Below, piece after piece: positions 44,855 to 53,313 of a stretch of 64,000 bases of DNA; position 1 is the first letter of the stretch; each line of letters opens with the position of its first letter. Source of the DNA: Sphingobacterium sp. (GTDB lineage: Bacteria; Bacteroidota; Bacteroidia; Sphingobacteriales; Sphingobacteriaceae); contig JAITTY010000006.1 in assembly GCA_031286695.1 (NCBI GenBank), positions 124,001 through 188,000 on the forward strand, written 5' to 3'. Under the pieces are notes generated by a model, which made no database searches, was not told the origin of the DNA, and worked only from the letters and a program-made list of their open reading frames with translations. A program made the position numbers and the translations under genes.

Positions 44855-45751
44855 CTACTTTAAAAAGTCGGGCGATTGATAGGCCGGATTGGGATAGGTA
44901 TAGAACCCTTCCCCAGTAGCGACGCCCAATTTGTTTTTGTCTATAAAATGCTCCTTGAGATAGGCCACTGTTTTGATCTTTAAGGGGTCATTGGTCGCAT
45001 CGGCGCTCATTTTGTTGATATTATAAGCTGTTGTGATGCCAACGATATCGAGTATGCCGAAGGGGCCTGTTGGTGCCCCTGTGGCAACCATCCAGGTTTT
45101 GTCGATCGTTTGGGCATCTGCGACTTCGTTGACCAAAAGATCCGTTGCTGCCGAAAGTAATGGGACAAGTAAGGAGTTTACAATATAGCCAGGCTGCTCC
45201 TTATGCAGTGGGAGAGCAACCATGCCTATGGATTTTGCAAAGTTTACAACCTGCTCAAATACCGTTTTATCTGTACCCGGATGGCCCATAATCTCTGCTG
45301 TATTGTGCTTCCAGATTTCATTGGCAAAATGTAGCGCCAAGAACTTCTCTGGACGGCCGGTTTCTTGGGCAAATTGACTTGGCAGCAAGGTTGAGGAGTT
45401 TGTGGCAAAAATGGTTTTCTCCGGAGCGACTTTCGCTAACTCCTGATAGAAACCAATTTTAATGGCTGGGTTTTCGGGAACGGCTTCGATAAGAAGATCT
45501 GCTTTTGCTACCGCCGCGGCCAGATCTGAACTATAACTGAGCCTATCAAAGGTTGAAGCCAGTTGTTCTTTACTCGCATGAAGATCTTTCTCGAATGCCT
45601 GCGCCAAAATGTCAAATTTTGCTGCAGCTTTTTTTAGTACATCGTCGTTGATGTCGTATACGGTGACATGATAGCCATGAAATGCTGTTTGGAAAGCGAT
45701 TTGATAACCTAAAACCCCACTACCAGCTATCGTTATATTTTTAAAGCCCAT
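44855..45751 (-). CDS. 3-hydroxyacyl-CoA dehydrogenase family protein
   Basis: 298 residues. Rossmann start ITIAGSGVLGYQIAFQ with Asp34 in VYDIND (NAD preference), ATNSSTL (conserved Ser), catalytic His in LALHFANEIWKH with Glu in NTAEIMGH, and EQPGYIVNSLL with the conserved Asn. The HFANEIWKH block departs from HFFNP of classical FadB-like enzymes, so the hydroxy substrate may be unusual. It lies 64 bp downstream of the oleate hydratase gene, with a terminator-like hairpin between. It could oxidise a hydroxy fatty acyl product. Confidence 0.88.
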   Translation of the reverse strand: MGFKNITIAGSGVLGYQIAFQTAFHGYHVTVYDINDDVLKKAAAKFDILAQAFEKDLHASKEQLASTFDRLSYSSDLAAAVAKADLLIEAVPENPAIKIGFYQELAKVAPEKTIFATNSSTLLPSQFAQETGRPEKFLALHFANEIWKHNTAEIMGHPGTDKTVFEQVVNFAKSIGMVALPLHKEQPGYIVNSLLVPLLSAATDLLVNEVADAQTIDKTWMVATGAPTGPFGILDIVGITTAYNINKMSADATNDPLKIKTVAYLKEHFIDKNKLGVATGEGFYTYPNPAYQSPDFLK

Positions 45752-45775
45752 GATGTTATTGTTTTTTCAATTCGT

Positions 45776-45805
45776 AAAAATCTGCGCCACGGAACCATGG
45801 CGCAG
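45776..45805 (-). terminator. Terminator or attenuator after the oleate hydratase gene
   Basis: CTGCGCCA (45782-45789) pairs with TGGCGCAG (45798-45805). On the - strand the stem is followed by A and five T (45780 to 45776). It lies 10 bp after the oleate hydratase stop and would reduce transcription into the dehydrogenase gene. Confidence 0.75.
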
Positions 45806-45815
45806 GTTGTGATCC

Positions 45816-47756
45816 TTATCCTTTAATGCCTTTTAACCAATCTTTGAATTTGGTGATCTGCTCTGTCAGGAAAGATTCATGCTCTTCTTGTTCCTCAGAA
45901 CCGATAGGCAGGATATGTTCAAAATAAGTGCCTTTCAGAATTTTACGCAATAAGCCTTCGCCCACAAATGGTTTGTCATCATTTAATGTTTTGGCCGCTT
46001 TCAAAAGATGGCGGATGTCATATTGTAGGGGATTGATATCCGGAACTTGCTTGTTTAAGTTCAGCAGTTCGTATACCGCAATACGTGCGGTACGTACCGA
46101 GCTTTCCATGGTAAAGACAACGTCATTGTTGGTTTCGACAAACTGACCGATCAAGCCCAGGTTTTTACATCCTTCAGGTACGACTCTCGGACGATCACCT
46201 TTTGCTCTTGGCATAAACATCGAGGTGATGTAAGGCATGAATGTCGTACGTACAATCGTATTTTTGATGACATCGTCCAGTTGATCAATAATGCCCAAAT
46301 GGTGACATAGTTCGGCTAAAATTTCATCTCCGGTACATTGTGGCATTGGCTTTTTGATGTAATTTCCTTCTTTATCCATAAATAAGGCATATACCCACAA
46401 CACAAGAACATCATCCGGTTGGCCAGGGAAGTGTGGCTGTCTATTACAGGTGAAACTCATCAACCAATCGGAATCGGTAATGGTAATAATACCGCCAGTA
46501 ACAGTTTTGCCGGAATAAGGGTCGTTGACGGAATATTCTTTTAATTTTTCGACTAAAGCCGAAGGTTTACATGTCAGGGTTGCAGACTCCCATGCCGATT
46601 TTTCGATGTTACTACAGAACTTTTCGGGTTTACCAAAGATGGTCGATTTAGCAGCAAGATTTTTCCAAAGTTTCCAGCCTGCACTTTGACCGCTGCTGCT
46701 ATTGTCGATACCGATGATCGGTGCATTTTTGTTGTCTCCGTAGAAGGTATCTTCTGTCATTGATCCAGTTGTTACAATGACGAAGTCGTCTTTTCCGATT
46801 GGAATTTTTACTTCTTTGCCATCTTGTTCTGTAATTAGGGCCTCCACAACTTTTCCATCGGTATTGCTTTGGATATCCAGGTCTTTGACCAATACATTGA
46901 ATCGAATGTTTACACCTTTGCTTTGGAGTACTTTACGCAAAGGGGTCACAAAGGTGTCGTATTGATTGTATTTTGGGAATACGAGTGATGAAAGATCATT
47001 CAATCCGTCTATCGCATGTAAAAAGCGGTGCATGTACAATTTCAGCTCAAGTAAACTATGCCAGTTTTCGAAAGCGAACATGGTACGCCAGAAGGTCCAG
47101 AAATTGCTGGATAAAAATGACTCGCTGAAGTAGTCTTCGATGGTGAGGTCATCTAAATCTTCTTTATTTTTGAGGAGCAATCGAATGATGGCCAGCTGAT
47201 CCATTTTGCCCAATCCAAACTTGCTGAAGTCTTTTATCTCACCAAGTTTATGAATAAGCCTTGCTTTGGAGTAGTTGGAGTCGTTGTCATTGATCAAACG
47301 GTACTCGTCCAGAACACTGTAGGGGGCAGGCATTTCCAATGCAGGAATGTCCTGAAACATATCCCAAAGATTTTCATAGGTCATATCCATTTCCCTACCA
47401 CCGCGGATAACATAGCCGTCGGTTGCGTTTCCAGCACCGTCCAATGATCCTCCTTCTACATGGAGCTGTTCAAGGAATGTGATATTTTCAGCCGGGACAT
47501 GGCCATCGCGGATAAAATAGTAGGCGGCAGACATACCCGCAATACCACTTCCGACGATGTAGATTTTACTGTCTTTATATGATTTAGATGGTATACCTTT
47601 GTTCCGTTGATAATTTCCGATTTGATCGGAAAAAGGCATTGATTTTTTTGGTGTATTACGTTGTTGTTCTTTGCTTGAATCGGGTTCATGATTTACATTT
47701 CCATATTCAGCAGATGCATTTAATACTTTGTCGAATTTTGAGGTGATTTCTTTCAT
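45816..47756 (-). CDS. ohyA: Oleate hydratase (FAD-dependent, MCRA family)
   Basis: 646 residues, equal to the Elizabethkingia meningoseptica enzyme. It adds water to the cis-9 double bond of oleic acid to give 10-hydroxystearic acid, using FAD structurally. Seen: the nucleotide-binding [17 protein letters not shown] (65-81), [15 protein letters not shown], and IRGGREMDM with Glu122. Tyr241 falls in [10 protein letters not shown]. Residue numbers 122 and 241 coincide with the catalytic pair reported for the Elizabethkingia enzyme. Cytoplasmic or membrane-associated; detoxifies host or environmental unsaturated fatty acids. An AraC-type regulator gene lies directly upstream on the same strand. 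Confidence 0.96.
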   Translation of the reverse strand: MKEITSKFDKVLNASAEYGNVNHEPDSSKEQQRNTPKKSMPFSDQIGNYQRNKGIPSKSYKDSKIYIVGSGIAGMSAAYYFIRDGHVPAENITFLEQLHVEGGSLDGAGNATDGYVIRGGREMDMTYENLWDMFQDIPALEMPAPYSVLDEYRLINDNDSNYSKARLIHKLGEIKDFSKFGLGKMDQLAIIRLLLKNKEDLDDLTIEDYFSESFLSSNFWTFWRTMFAFENWHSLLELKLYMHRFLHAIDGLNDLSSLVFPKYNQYDTFVTPLRKVLQSKGVNIRFNVLVKDLDIQSNTDGKVVEALITEQDGKEVKIPIGKDDFVIVTTGSMTEDTFYGDNKNAPIIGIDNSSSGQSAGWKLWKNLAAKSTIFGKPEKFCSNIEKSAWESATLTCKPSALVEKLKEYSVNDPYSGKTVTGGIITITDSDWLMSFTCNRQPHFPGQPDDVLVLWVYALFMDKEGNYIKKPMPQCTGDEILAELCHHLGIIDQLDDVIKNTIVRTTFMPYITSMFMPRAKGDRPRVVPEGCKNLGLIGQFVETNNDVVFTMESSVRTARIAVYELLNLNKQVPDINPLQYDIRHLLKAAKTLNDDKPFVGEGLLRKILKGTYFEHILPIGSEEQEEHESFLTEQITKFKDWLKGIKG

Positions 47757-47783
47757 GATTCTTGTGTTTTATTAATTCTTGAG

Positions 47784-47791
47784 TAAAGTTA
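47784..47791 (-). promoter_or_regulatory. Candidate -7 element of the oleate hydratase gene
   Basis: TAACTTTA on the - strand matches TAnnTTTG at 7 of 8 positions, 28 bp before the ATG at 47756. No -33 TTTG was found at the proper spacing. Confidence 0.35.
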
Positions 47792-47853
47792 CCAATACCA
47801 CCTTGATCATGTATGCCCTCAAATTCGCTATTGTTCTACCGAATTTCCTCTAT

Positions 47854-48774
47854 CTACATATTTTGTCGTTTTCGGTATTCAGAAGGCGATAAGGTGGAGT
47901 ATTTTTTGAAAAAACGGCCGAATGCAGAAATGGAATTAAATCCGATTTCATATGAAATCTGAGAGATGGTCTTTTCGGGATTTCCGAGTAGTACATATGC
48001 TTCTTTCAGCAGACTCTCATCGATAATTTCATGCGGTGTTTTACCTGATGCTTTCTTAACAATATTAATCAGGTATTTGTTTGAAATAAATAACTGATCG
48101 GCGTAATATTGTACCTCTCTGTATTGATTGCTGTGCCGCTGGACCAAATCTGTAAACTTATAGAAAAGGTTGTTGGTTTCTTGGGTGCCGTCTGAAGCGA
48201 TTTGATCCGCTAAGGCCAGCTCGTCGGCAATCTCCAAAAGTAGATTAAAGATGATGGTTCGAATAATATCTGCCGTAAAGCTTGTCGTCCGTAGCGTAAC
48301 TTCCTTGAGGTAATCGATTAGTTTCAACAATTTGTCAATTTGCCTGTCTTGGGAATTGAGTAGTGTAAACGTCGAATTCTTAAAAAGTCCCAGTTGGTCG
48401 ATAAAGAATGGATTGACAATATGTTTGAGCAGGAATGCCTTGTCAAAAAAGAGCAGCTTCATTCTAAAGTCTGAACTGACCTGCGAAAACCGGATAATTG
48501 TTGTCGGTGCGGATATGAGAATCTTGTTTTTAGAAATATGGTATTCTTGATTATCGACTTCGATATTGATGTCGCCTGCAGTACAGATGCAAATGGCATA
48601 AAAGTCGATGCGAAAAGCATTGCTGGGGTACTCAAAAATTGGATTTCCAGAAGAAATATAATAGGGGCGATGGCAATTTACTCCAAAGAACGATAAGGTA
48701 TCCTGAAGACTTTCGTGTGCGTTACAGTTTTTCTTTACCTTAAGCTTCATGGATTTTTTGTTTGACTCGGGCAT
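47854..48774 (-). CDS. AraC-family transcriptional regulator
   Basis: 306 residues. The N-terminal cupin-like sensor (about 40-140) is followed by two helix-turn-helix units: EVQYYADQLFISNKYLINIVKKASGKTP and TISQISYEIGFNSISAFGRFFKKYSTLSPSEYRKR, the AraC signature. It lies 97 bp upstream of the oleate hydratase gene in the same orientation, so it is a good candidate fatty-acid-responsive activator of it. An internal ATG eight codons in is an alternative start. Confidence 0.92.
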   Translation of the reverse strand: MPESNKKSMKLKVKKNCNAHESLQDTLSFFGVNCHRPYYISSGNPIFEYPSNAFRIDFYAICICTAGDINIEVDNQEYHISKNKILISAPTTIIRFSQVSSDFRMKLLFFDKAFLLKHIVNPFFIDQLGLFKNSTFTLLNSQDRQIDKLLKLIDYLKEVTLRTTSFTADIIRTIIFNLLLEIADELALADQIASDGTQETNNLFYKFTDLVQRHSNQYREVQYYADQLFISNKYLINIVKKASGKTPHEIIDESLLKEAYVLLGNPEKTISQISYEIGFNSISAFGRFFKKYSTLSPSEYRKRQNM

Positions 48775-48814
48775 GGGCTGAGAAGATTGTTTCTAATAAA
48801 CGAATGGGCTTTGC

Positions 48815-49315
48815 TTATTTGGTTGCAGTTCGTTTGAGGATCAGTTTCTCGGTCGCAATATCGTCTTCGATTCCGACGAAAAAACTCTTGAACCCAAATT
48901 TGCTTAACAGCCGTCTCGAAGCTGTGTTATCGGGATCAATAATACCGATGACATCTTTATCTGGATTCAACGCTGTCGCTAATGCGAGCATTGACTCACA
49001 AATCTGAGTTCCCAAACCTTTCCCCCAGTGTTCCTGACGGAGCAAATAGCCTATTTCAAATACGGTAGGATCTTTTTTGTAGTTTACGAGCTTACAGTCT
49101 CCCAAAAGTTTTTGCGTATTTGCCTCAATTACTTTGAAATAGCCTAAATCAGGATCTTGGTTGAGTTGGAGAATCGACTCAAATTTTCTTTTGGCCTGCT
49201 CATCGGATAATCCTTTGCCAGTGATATATTTCATGACGTCATCCTCTTTTACCAAATCATAAAAGGAATCAAAATCTTCAAATAGGTATTTTTTAAATAC
49301 AAGTGTGTTGTGCAT
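48815..49315 (-). CDS. GNAT-family N-acetyltransferase (RimJ/RimL-like)
   Basis: 166 residues. The acetyl-CoA pocket motif is LLRQEHWGKGLGTQICESML, preceded by IGYLL and followed by DPDNTASRRLLSKFGFK, the RimJ/RimL-like arrangement. The acceptor is unknown. It has its own promoter (TTTG-N19-TATCTTGT, 49333-49363) and stands 40 bp before the AraC-type gene on the same strand. Confidence 0.88.
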   Translation of the reverse strand: MHNTLVFKKYLFEDFDSFYDLVKEDDVMKYITGKGLSDEQAKRKFESILQLNQDPDLGYFKVIEANTQKLLGDCKLVNYKKDPTVFEIGYLLRQEHWGKGLGTQICESMLALATALNPDKDVIGIIDPDNTASRRLLSKFGFKSFFVGIEDDIATEKLILKRTATK

Positions 49316-49332
49316 GGCTAATGTGTTTATTT

Positions 49333-49363
49333 ACAAGATAAGGTTGTTTTCTCTTAAATCAAA
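49333..49363 (-). promoter_or_regulatory. Promoter of the RimJ/RimL-like acetyltransferase gene
   Basis: On the - strand, TTTG (49363 to 49360), exactly 19 bp, then TATCTTGT (49340 to 49333), 17 bp before the ATG at 49315. The -33 element is perfect; the -7 differs from TAnnTTTG at its last two bases. Confidence 0.55.
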
Positions 49364-49453
49364 TTATCGGAACCTAAATCATCATCTTTCTGTCTTATTT
49401 AACTTTTTCATGATTTTAGTTCTCCAATTTAACTTACATTGTCGTTCTGTACA

Positions 49454-49514
49454 GCGCAACATAGCATTTTGGGGCCAGCGTATGAAGGTTGCTATGCTGT
49501 GCAGATAAAATTTT
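49454..49514 (+). promoter_or_regulatory. Leader hairpin followed by a T-run before the second acetyltransferase
   Basis: GCGCAACATAGCA (49454-49466) can pair with TGCTATGCTGTGC (49490-49502), with one mismatch and one wobble and a 23-nt loop. AGATAAAA and six T follow, ending 20 bp before the ATG at 49535. This could be an attenuator. Confidence 0.35.
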
Positions 49515-49534
49515 TTGAGCGAAAGACAATAGTT

Positions 49535-49987
49535 ATGGAAATAAGAGCAGCAGTAGAAGCTGACTATCCGGCGATTTTAAGAATTTGGGAAAATTCGGTT
49601 CGGGCGACACATGATTTTTTGAAAGAGGAGGATCTTCAGTTATATAAGAGACTGATCCCAACCGAGTATTTACCACAATTAAAGGTGTATATAATCGATG
49701 ATAATGGACAGCCTACAGCTTTTTTCGCTGTCTCCGATGATAATCTGGAAATGTTATTTGTGGATTCAGGATACAGGGGAAAAGGTATTGGGACTGTGGC
49801 ACTACAGCATGTGCTGGATAGGCTCCAAGTGTATAAAGTTGATGTCAATGAGCAAAACCAGCAGGCTGTTGATTTTTATCTGAAAAAAGGATACCAGCTT
49901 AGCGGGCGCTCAGCTGTAGATGGTATGGGCAAATCTTATCCGATCTTACATTTACATCACGAGAGCGCTATTAATGGATTGAAATAA
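49535..49987 (+). CDS. GNAT-family N-acetyltransferase (YjaB-like)
   Basis: 150 residues from the ATG at 49535 (MEIRAAVEADYPAILRIWE); a longer in-frame start would read through the leader hairpin and adds unlikely sequence. Motif A is DSGYRGKGIGTVALQHVL, followed by VNEQNQQAVDFYLKKGYQLSGR, as in YjaB-type acetyltransferases. The substrate is unknown. The VOC protein gene follows after 19 bp, so the two form a small operon. Confidence 0.88.
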   Translation: MEIRAAVEADYPAILRIWENSVRATHDFLKEEDLQLYKRLIPTEYLPQLKVYIIDDNGQPTAFFAVSDDNLEMLFVDSGYRGKGIGTVALQHVLDRLQVYKVDVNEQNQQAVDFYLKKGYQLSGRSAVDGMGKSYPILHLHHESAINGLK

Positions 49988-50006
49988 TTTTAAAATGAAA
50001 TAACTT

Positions 50007-50459
50007 ATGATACAAGGTTTATACGAAACTCATATTCAGGTGCGTGATTTAGCTAAATCTGTCGCATTTTATACGGAGGTATTGGGATTACGCGTGGCAC
50101 ATCGCGATCCGACACGTCCTATTGTTTTTTTATGGATTGGAACCGGGAAAGACTATATGTTGGGTCTATGGCAGGAAGAAACAAACTTTCAACCGAGACA
50201 TTTTGCCTTTAGAGCGGATAAAGAGGATATTTTGAACTATGCCGTGGACTATCTGAAAACACGTGACCTGACACCCTATAATTTTTTAAAGGATGGGATC
50301 GAAGCACCGATGGTCTTTGCGTGGATGCCGGCATTGGCAATCTATTTTAACGATCCGGATGGCAATCAATTGGAGTTTATCGCACTTTTGGAAGGGGAGG
50401 GTAGGCCCGAACTGGGCGTGCTTTCTTATGCCGATTGGATCGATCGTACAACACAATAA
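50007..50459 (+). CDS. VOC-superfamily (glyoxalase/dioxygenase fold) protein
   Basis: 150 residues, a single pair of beta-alpha-beta-beta-beta modules. LYETHIQVRDLAKSVAFYTEVLGLRV opens the first module, with His9 a likely metal ligand; RHFAFRADKED carries a second His, and IYFNDPDGNQLEFIALL a Glu ligand. This matches FosB/glyoxalase-like metalloenzymes. The substrate cannot be assigned. Its stop codon lies within a hairpin shared with the convergent acetyltransferase gene. Confidence 0.88.
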   Translation: MIQGLYETHIQVRDLAKSVAFYTEVLGLRVAHRDPTRPIVFLWIGTGKDYMLGLWQEETNFQPRHFAFRADKEDILNYAVDYLKTRDLTPYNFLKDGIEAPMVFAWMPALAIYFNDPDGNQLEFIALLEGEGRPELGVLSYADWIDRTTQ

Positions 50460-50485
50460 GTCGCGAAGAGACGACTTATTGTGTT
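50450..50485. terminator. Shared hairpin spanning both stop codons of convergent genes
   Basis: AACACAATAAGTCG (50450-50463) pairs perfectly over 14 bp with 50472-50485 around CGAAGAGA. The left arm holds the VOC stop codon and the right arm the stop of the opposite acetyltransferase gene. There is no long T-run, so termination may be inefficient. Confidence 0.6.
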
Positions 50486-51015
50486 GATTTCCATTCTTCG
50501 GCAAGGATTGCAAAGACCACATCGTCTTCCCATTGACCGTTATGGAAATAGCTTTTTACAAAATGAGCTTCCTTTCGAAGTCCCAAACTTGTTAAAAGCT
50601 GCATGGATGCCCTGTTTTCTGGAGCTACCGAGGCCGTGATCCGATGTTTATTATACTGACGGAACAGGGCCTCTATAACTGTTTTCAGCCCTTCTTTGGC
50701 ATAACCCTGTTGCTGGAATTCTTTTTTTATGGTACAGCCCAATTCCACCTGCAGGTGTTCATTGCCAAAGAAATGTACACCAATATCACCGATTACAGCG
50801 TTTGCTATTTTGTCGATCATTATCAGTTGAAACCAGGACTCTGGAAGATTGAACGTGTTTGGGTTTTTTGCTATAAATTCATCGACTTCTGCCAAAGAAC
50901 TTGGAATCCAGCCTTGGTATTTATTGGTTTCTTTATCCGATCGGTAATCGAATACTGCCCGACTGTCTTCCGGCATGATGGGCCGAATCAATAATCTTTC
51001 TGAGTCAATCTTCAT
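50476..51015 (-). CDS. GNAT-family N-acetyltransferase (RimJ/RimL type)
   Basis: 179 residues. Features are MKIDSERLLIRPIMPEDSRAVFDY at the start, VELGCTIKKEFQQQGYAKEGLKTVIEALF as the acetyl-CoA pocket, and VAPENRASMQLLTSLGLRKEAHF, typical of RimJ/RimL-type amino-terminal or antibiotic acetyltransferases. Target unknown. It follows the DUF4180 gene by 3 bp on the same strand, so the two are cotranscribed. Confidence 0.9.
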   Translation of the reverse strand: MKIDSERLLIRPIMPEDSRAVFDYRSDKETNKYQGWIPSSLAEVDEFIAKNPNTFNLPESWFQLIMIDKIANAVIGDIGVHFFGNEHLQVELGCTIKKEFQQQGYAKEGLKTVIEALFRQYNKHRITASVAPENRASMQLLTSLGLRKEAHFVKSYFHNGQWEDDVVFAILAEEWKSTQ

Positions 51016-51018
51016 GAC

Positions 51019-51381
51019 TTAACGTTTTGAAAATCTGGCAATCGCTTCTTCACGTGTACCTACAAAATTGATTTTTTTTGATTTATTGCTTTCGTAGATA
51101 AAATCGTTTAGACTTTTGCTGTTGTATCTGGAGAAATCGCCAACGATGGCAATGTCAAAGCCATACTGCGTATATTTTTGAAGAATTTCACCGGCAAGTT
51201 TTGTTTTAAGTTCGAAGAAATCGTCTGTGATGTTCTCTTGATAAATAATTGCTTTGTATGCTTCTTGCGCGCCACAGTCGACCATAATCTGTAGACCATC
51301 ATCGAGATTATGGATAAAGACGCCTGAACCTTTAACTTCAGCAATGTTTTCGTCACCTAGCTGAATAATAGTGATTTCCAT
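51019..51381 (-). CDS. DUF4180 family protein
   Basis: 120 residues from the ATG at 51381 (MEITIIQLGDENIAEVKGSG); an in-frame ATG 60 bp upstream gives an atypical extension. The sequence agrees with DUF4180: DGLQIMVDCGAQEAYKAIIYQENITDDFFELKTKLAGEILQKY and VGDFSRYNSKSLNDFIYESN, then FVGTREEAIARFSK. Small soluble alpha/beta protein of unknown function, often near acetyltransferases or regulators. Cotranscribed with the following acetyltransferase. Confidence 0.82.
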   Translation of the reverse strand: MEITIIQLGDENIAEVKGSGVFIHNLDDGLQIMVDCGAQEAYKAIIYQENITDDFFELKTKLAGEILQKYTQYGFDIAIVGDFSRYNSKSLNDFIYESNKSKKINFVGTREEAIARFSKR

Positions 51382-51492
51382 TTTTTTGTTGTGTAGTTTT
51401 AAAAATAAATTTGTTTGACCATTTTCCATGATCCATGGCACTTCGTTGGGATATCCTATTGGACATGATCCGAGATAGTGGGTATACAGGTT

Positions 51493-52416
51493 TTAACCTG
51501 CAAATTCTTTCAACATATTAATTGTTGGGCAGAAGAACAGGGAGCCCGTATGCGCCGTACTGAAGTCCAGTATTCTATCGTAATTCCCATCGGGTTCACC
51601 AATAAACATTCTTTTCAGCATCAATTGTACGGTACTGAATGTGCTGGCGTAAGCGATAAAGTAGGTTCCCATTTCATTTGTTGCGATTTGCCCAAAAGGC
51701 ATATTGTCGCGAACAATTTTCAAATCGTCACCGACATTGGCTAGCGCCGAATGTGAATTGGCCGGTTTTTCATCGTCGCCCATCTCAATATCGTTTGCTT
51801 TGCTTCTGCCGATGACCTTCTCCTGTTCAGCGACGGGTAAAGAACGCCAGGCGTTCATGTCGTGAATATATTTTTGTACAAATAAATAGCTTCCACCCTT
51901 ATAGGCTGCATCCTCATCACCAACGATACCAAAGAAAGCACGATCCTCACCAAGAGGATTCTCCGTTCCGTCGACAAAGCCCAAGATACTTCGGCCGTCC
52001 CAATATCTGAACCCATGAACTTCCTCTTTGCAGTCGGCAACGGGACTTAATAAGGCTGCTATCTCGGTGGCCATGTCGATGCAATAGCTTTTTTCATAAG
52101 CGCGAATATGGAAATGTAAATCTCCGGGCGTCGCAACGGCAATATGTTTTTGTCCGACGATAGGTTCGAAAGGTACCAATTCCTTAGGCAGGGGCTCACT
52201 TAGTTCCAGCTTTTTCCAGGCATGGTGGCTAATGCCCAATACCACGCTTGCTTTCACGAGATTTGAACGTACCTGCGCCGAATTATTCAGATTGACAACC
52301 AATGCACATAAGCGTTGAAATACTTCTTTTATTGCCACATTTTCGTGGAAGTTCCATACCATAAACACCGTATTATTGCTTGGTGTATCGATGACATTTT
52401 GGGCCTGATGATCCAT
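51493..52416 (-). CDS. DyP-type heme peroxidase
   Basis: 307 residues. The DyP signature GFVDGTENP supplies distal Asp149; NSHSALAN gives proximal heme ligand His222; KIVRDNMPFG gives distal Arg236; GTYFIAYAS continues the heme pocket. Length and lack of a Tat signal fit the cytoplasmic class P (formerly B) enzymes such as YfeX and DypB. It oxidises dyes, lignin-like phenols or porphyrinogens with hydrogen peroxide; the native substrate is unknown. Monocistronic, with 75 bp to the next gene. Confidence 0.94.
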   Translation of the reverse strand: MDHQAQNVIDTPSNNTVFMVWNFHENVAIKEVFQRLCALVVNLNNSAQVRSNLVKASVVLGISHHAWKKLELSEPLPKELVPFEPIVGQKHIAVATPGDLHFHIRAYEKSYCIDMATEIAALLSPVADCKEEVHGFRYWDGRSILGFVDGTENPLGEDRAFFGIVGDEDAAYKGGSYLFVQKYIHDMNAWRSLPVAEQEKVIGRSKANDIEMGDDEKPANSHSALANVGDDLKIVRDNMPFGQIATNEMGTYFIAYASTFSTVQLMLKRMFIGEPDGNYDRILDFSTAHTGSLFFCPTINMLKEFAG

Positions 52417-52491
52417 AAGATAAGTTGTTGTATGTGTTGTATAGCCTTGCTAAGCTACAAATAAAATCGGTTGTAAGGATAGACTTTTTGA

Positions 52492-53313
52492 TTACTCGAA
52501 TGCGGTTTTTTGATAGAGTTTGACGATTTCATCAATGACCAGATCCGGTTCGTCATAAAAGACATGATGCTCCGCATGTTGAGCCAAAAGATAACGTCTA
52601 TTGGCTTTTTGATCTGCAAATTTTTTAAGGGCAGCAATAAATAAACTGCGATCGGGTTCTTCAAAAGGTGATTTTCCTGAACCAATGACAGTCATAGGAA
52701 CATTGATTTTTCCTGCAACCTCATGTAAGACAGCCGTTGATGCTTCGTAGTTTAAAACGAGATGATAGAACCCTAAGCTTTCTTTTTTGATGTTATCAAG
52801 CTCACTGGCATATTCTCTCTTCAATGATTTGGATCGCTCCATGGTCATGAGATAAGGGGATACAATATCGATCATTACTGTGCCAACAACCTGACTTGGA
52901 TTGTTTGTTATAAATTTCATCGTATAGTTACCACCGAAGGAATGAGCAACAAAAAAGTACCGATTCGGGTACCCCAATTGCTGCAAGGCAGTTTTAAGAT
53001 CCTTTACTTCATTTGTCAAGCTAACGTTAACGGTGTCTATTTCACTTTTCCCAAAGCCCGCCCTGTCATAGGTTATTAAAGGTGCGCCCAATTTGCTCGA
53101 TAGCGGTTCCATTAACTTTCTCCAAACGGAACCATCATTTCCCGCACCGGACTCAAAGACGATAGGAATACCCTTTCCCGCCATTAAAGTAAAATGTAGG
53201 CTGTGGTTGCCTACATTGATCATGGTATCCCTGAGCTGTGCTTTTACAGCCAGCCCAAGGCTGGTGAGTAGTAGGAGAATGCAGAAGCGGAGATTATATA
53301 TGAGCCCGTACAT
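52492..53313 (-). CDS. Exported alpha/beta hydrolase
   Basis: 273 residues with a signal peptide (FCILLLLTSLGLAVKAQ). Fold marks: IPIVFESGAGND (oxyanion region), PLITYDRAGFGKSE, nucleophile elbow FVAHSFGGNY with Ser125, and a C-terminal HAEHHVFYDEPDLV that supplies the catalytic His. Probably a periplasmic esterase or peptidase of the proline-iminopeptidase-like group. Its start overlaps the end of the methyltransferase gene by 20 bp, so the two are translationally coupled. Confidence 0.87.
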   Translation of the reverse strand: MYGLIYNLRFCILLLLTSLGLAVKAQLRDTMINVGNHSLHFTLMAGKGIPIVFESGAGNDGSVWRKLMEPLSSKLGAPLITYDRAGFGKSEIDTVNVSLTNEVKDLKTALQQLGYPNRYFFVAHSFGGNYTMKFITNNPSQVVGTVMIDIVSPYLMTMERSKSLKREYASELDNIKKESLGFYHLVLNYEASTAVLHEVAGKINVPMTVIGSGKSPFEEPDRSLFIAALKKFADQKANRRYLLAQHAEHHVFYDEPDLVIDEIVKLYQKTAFE

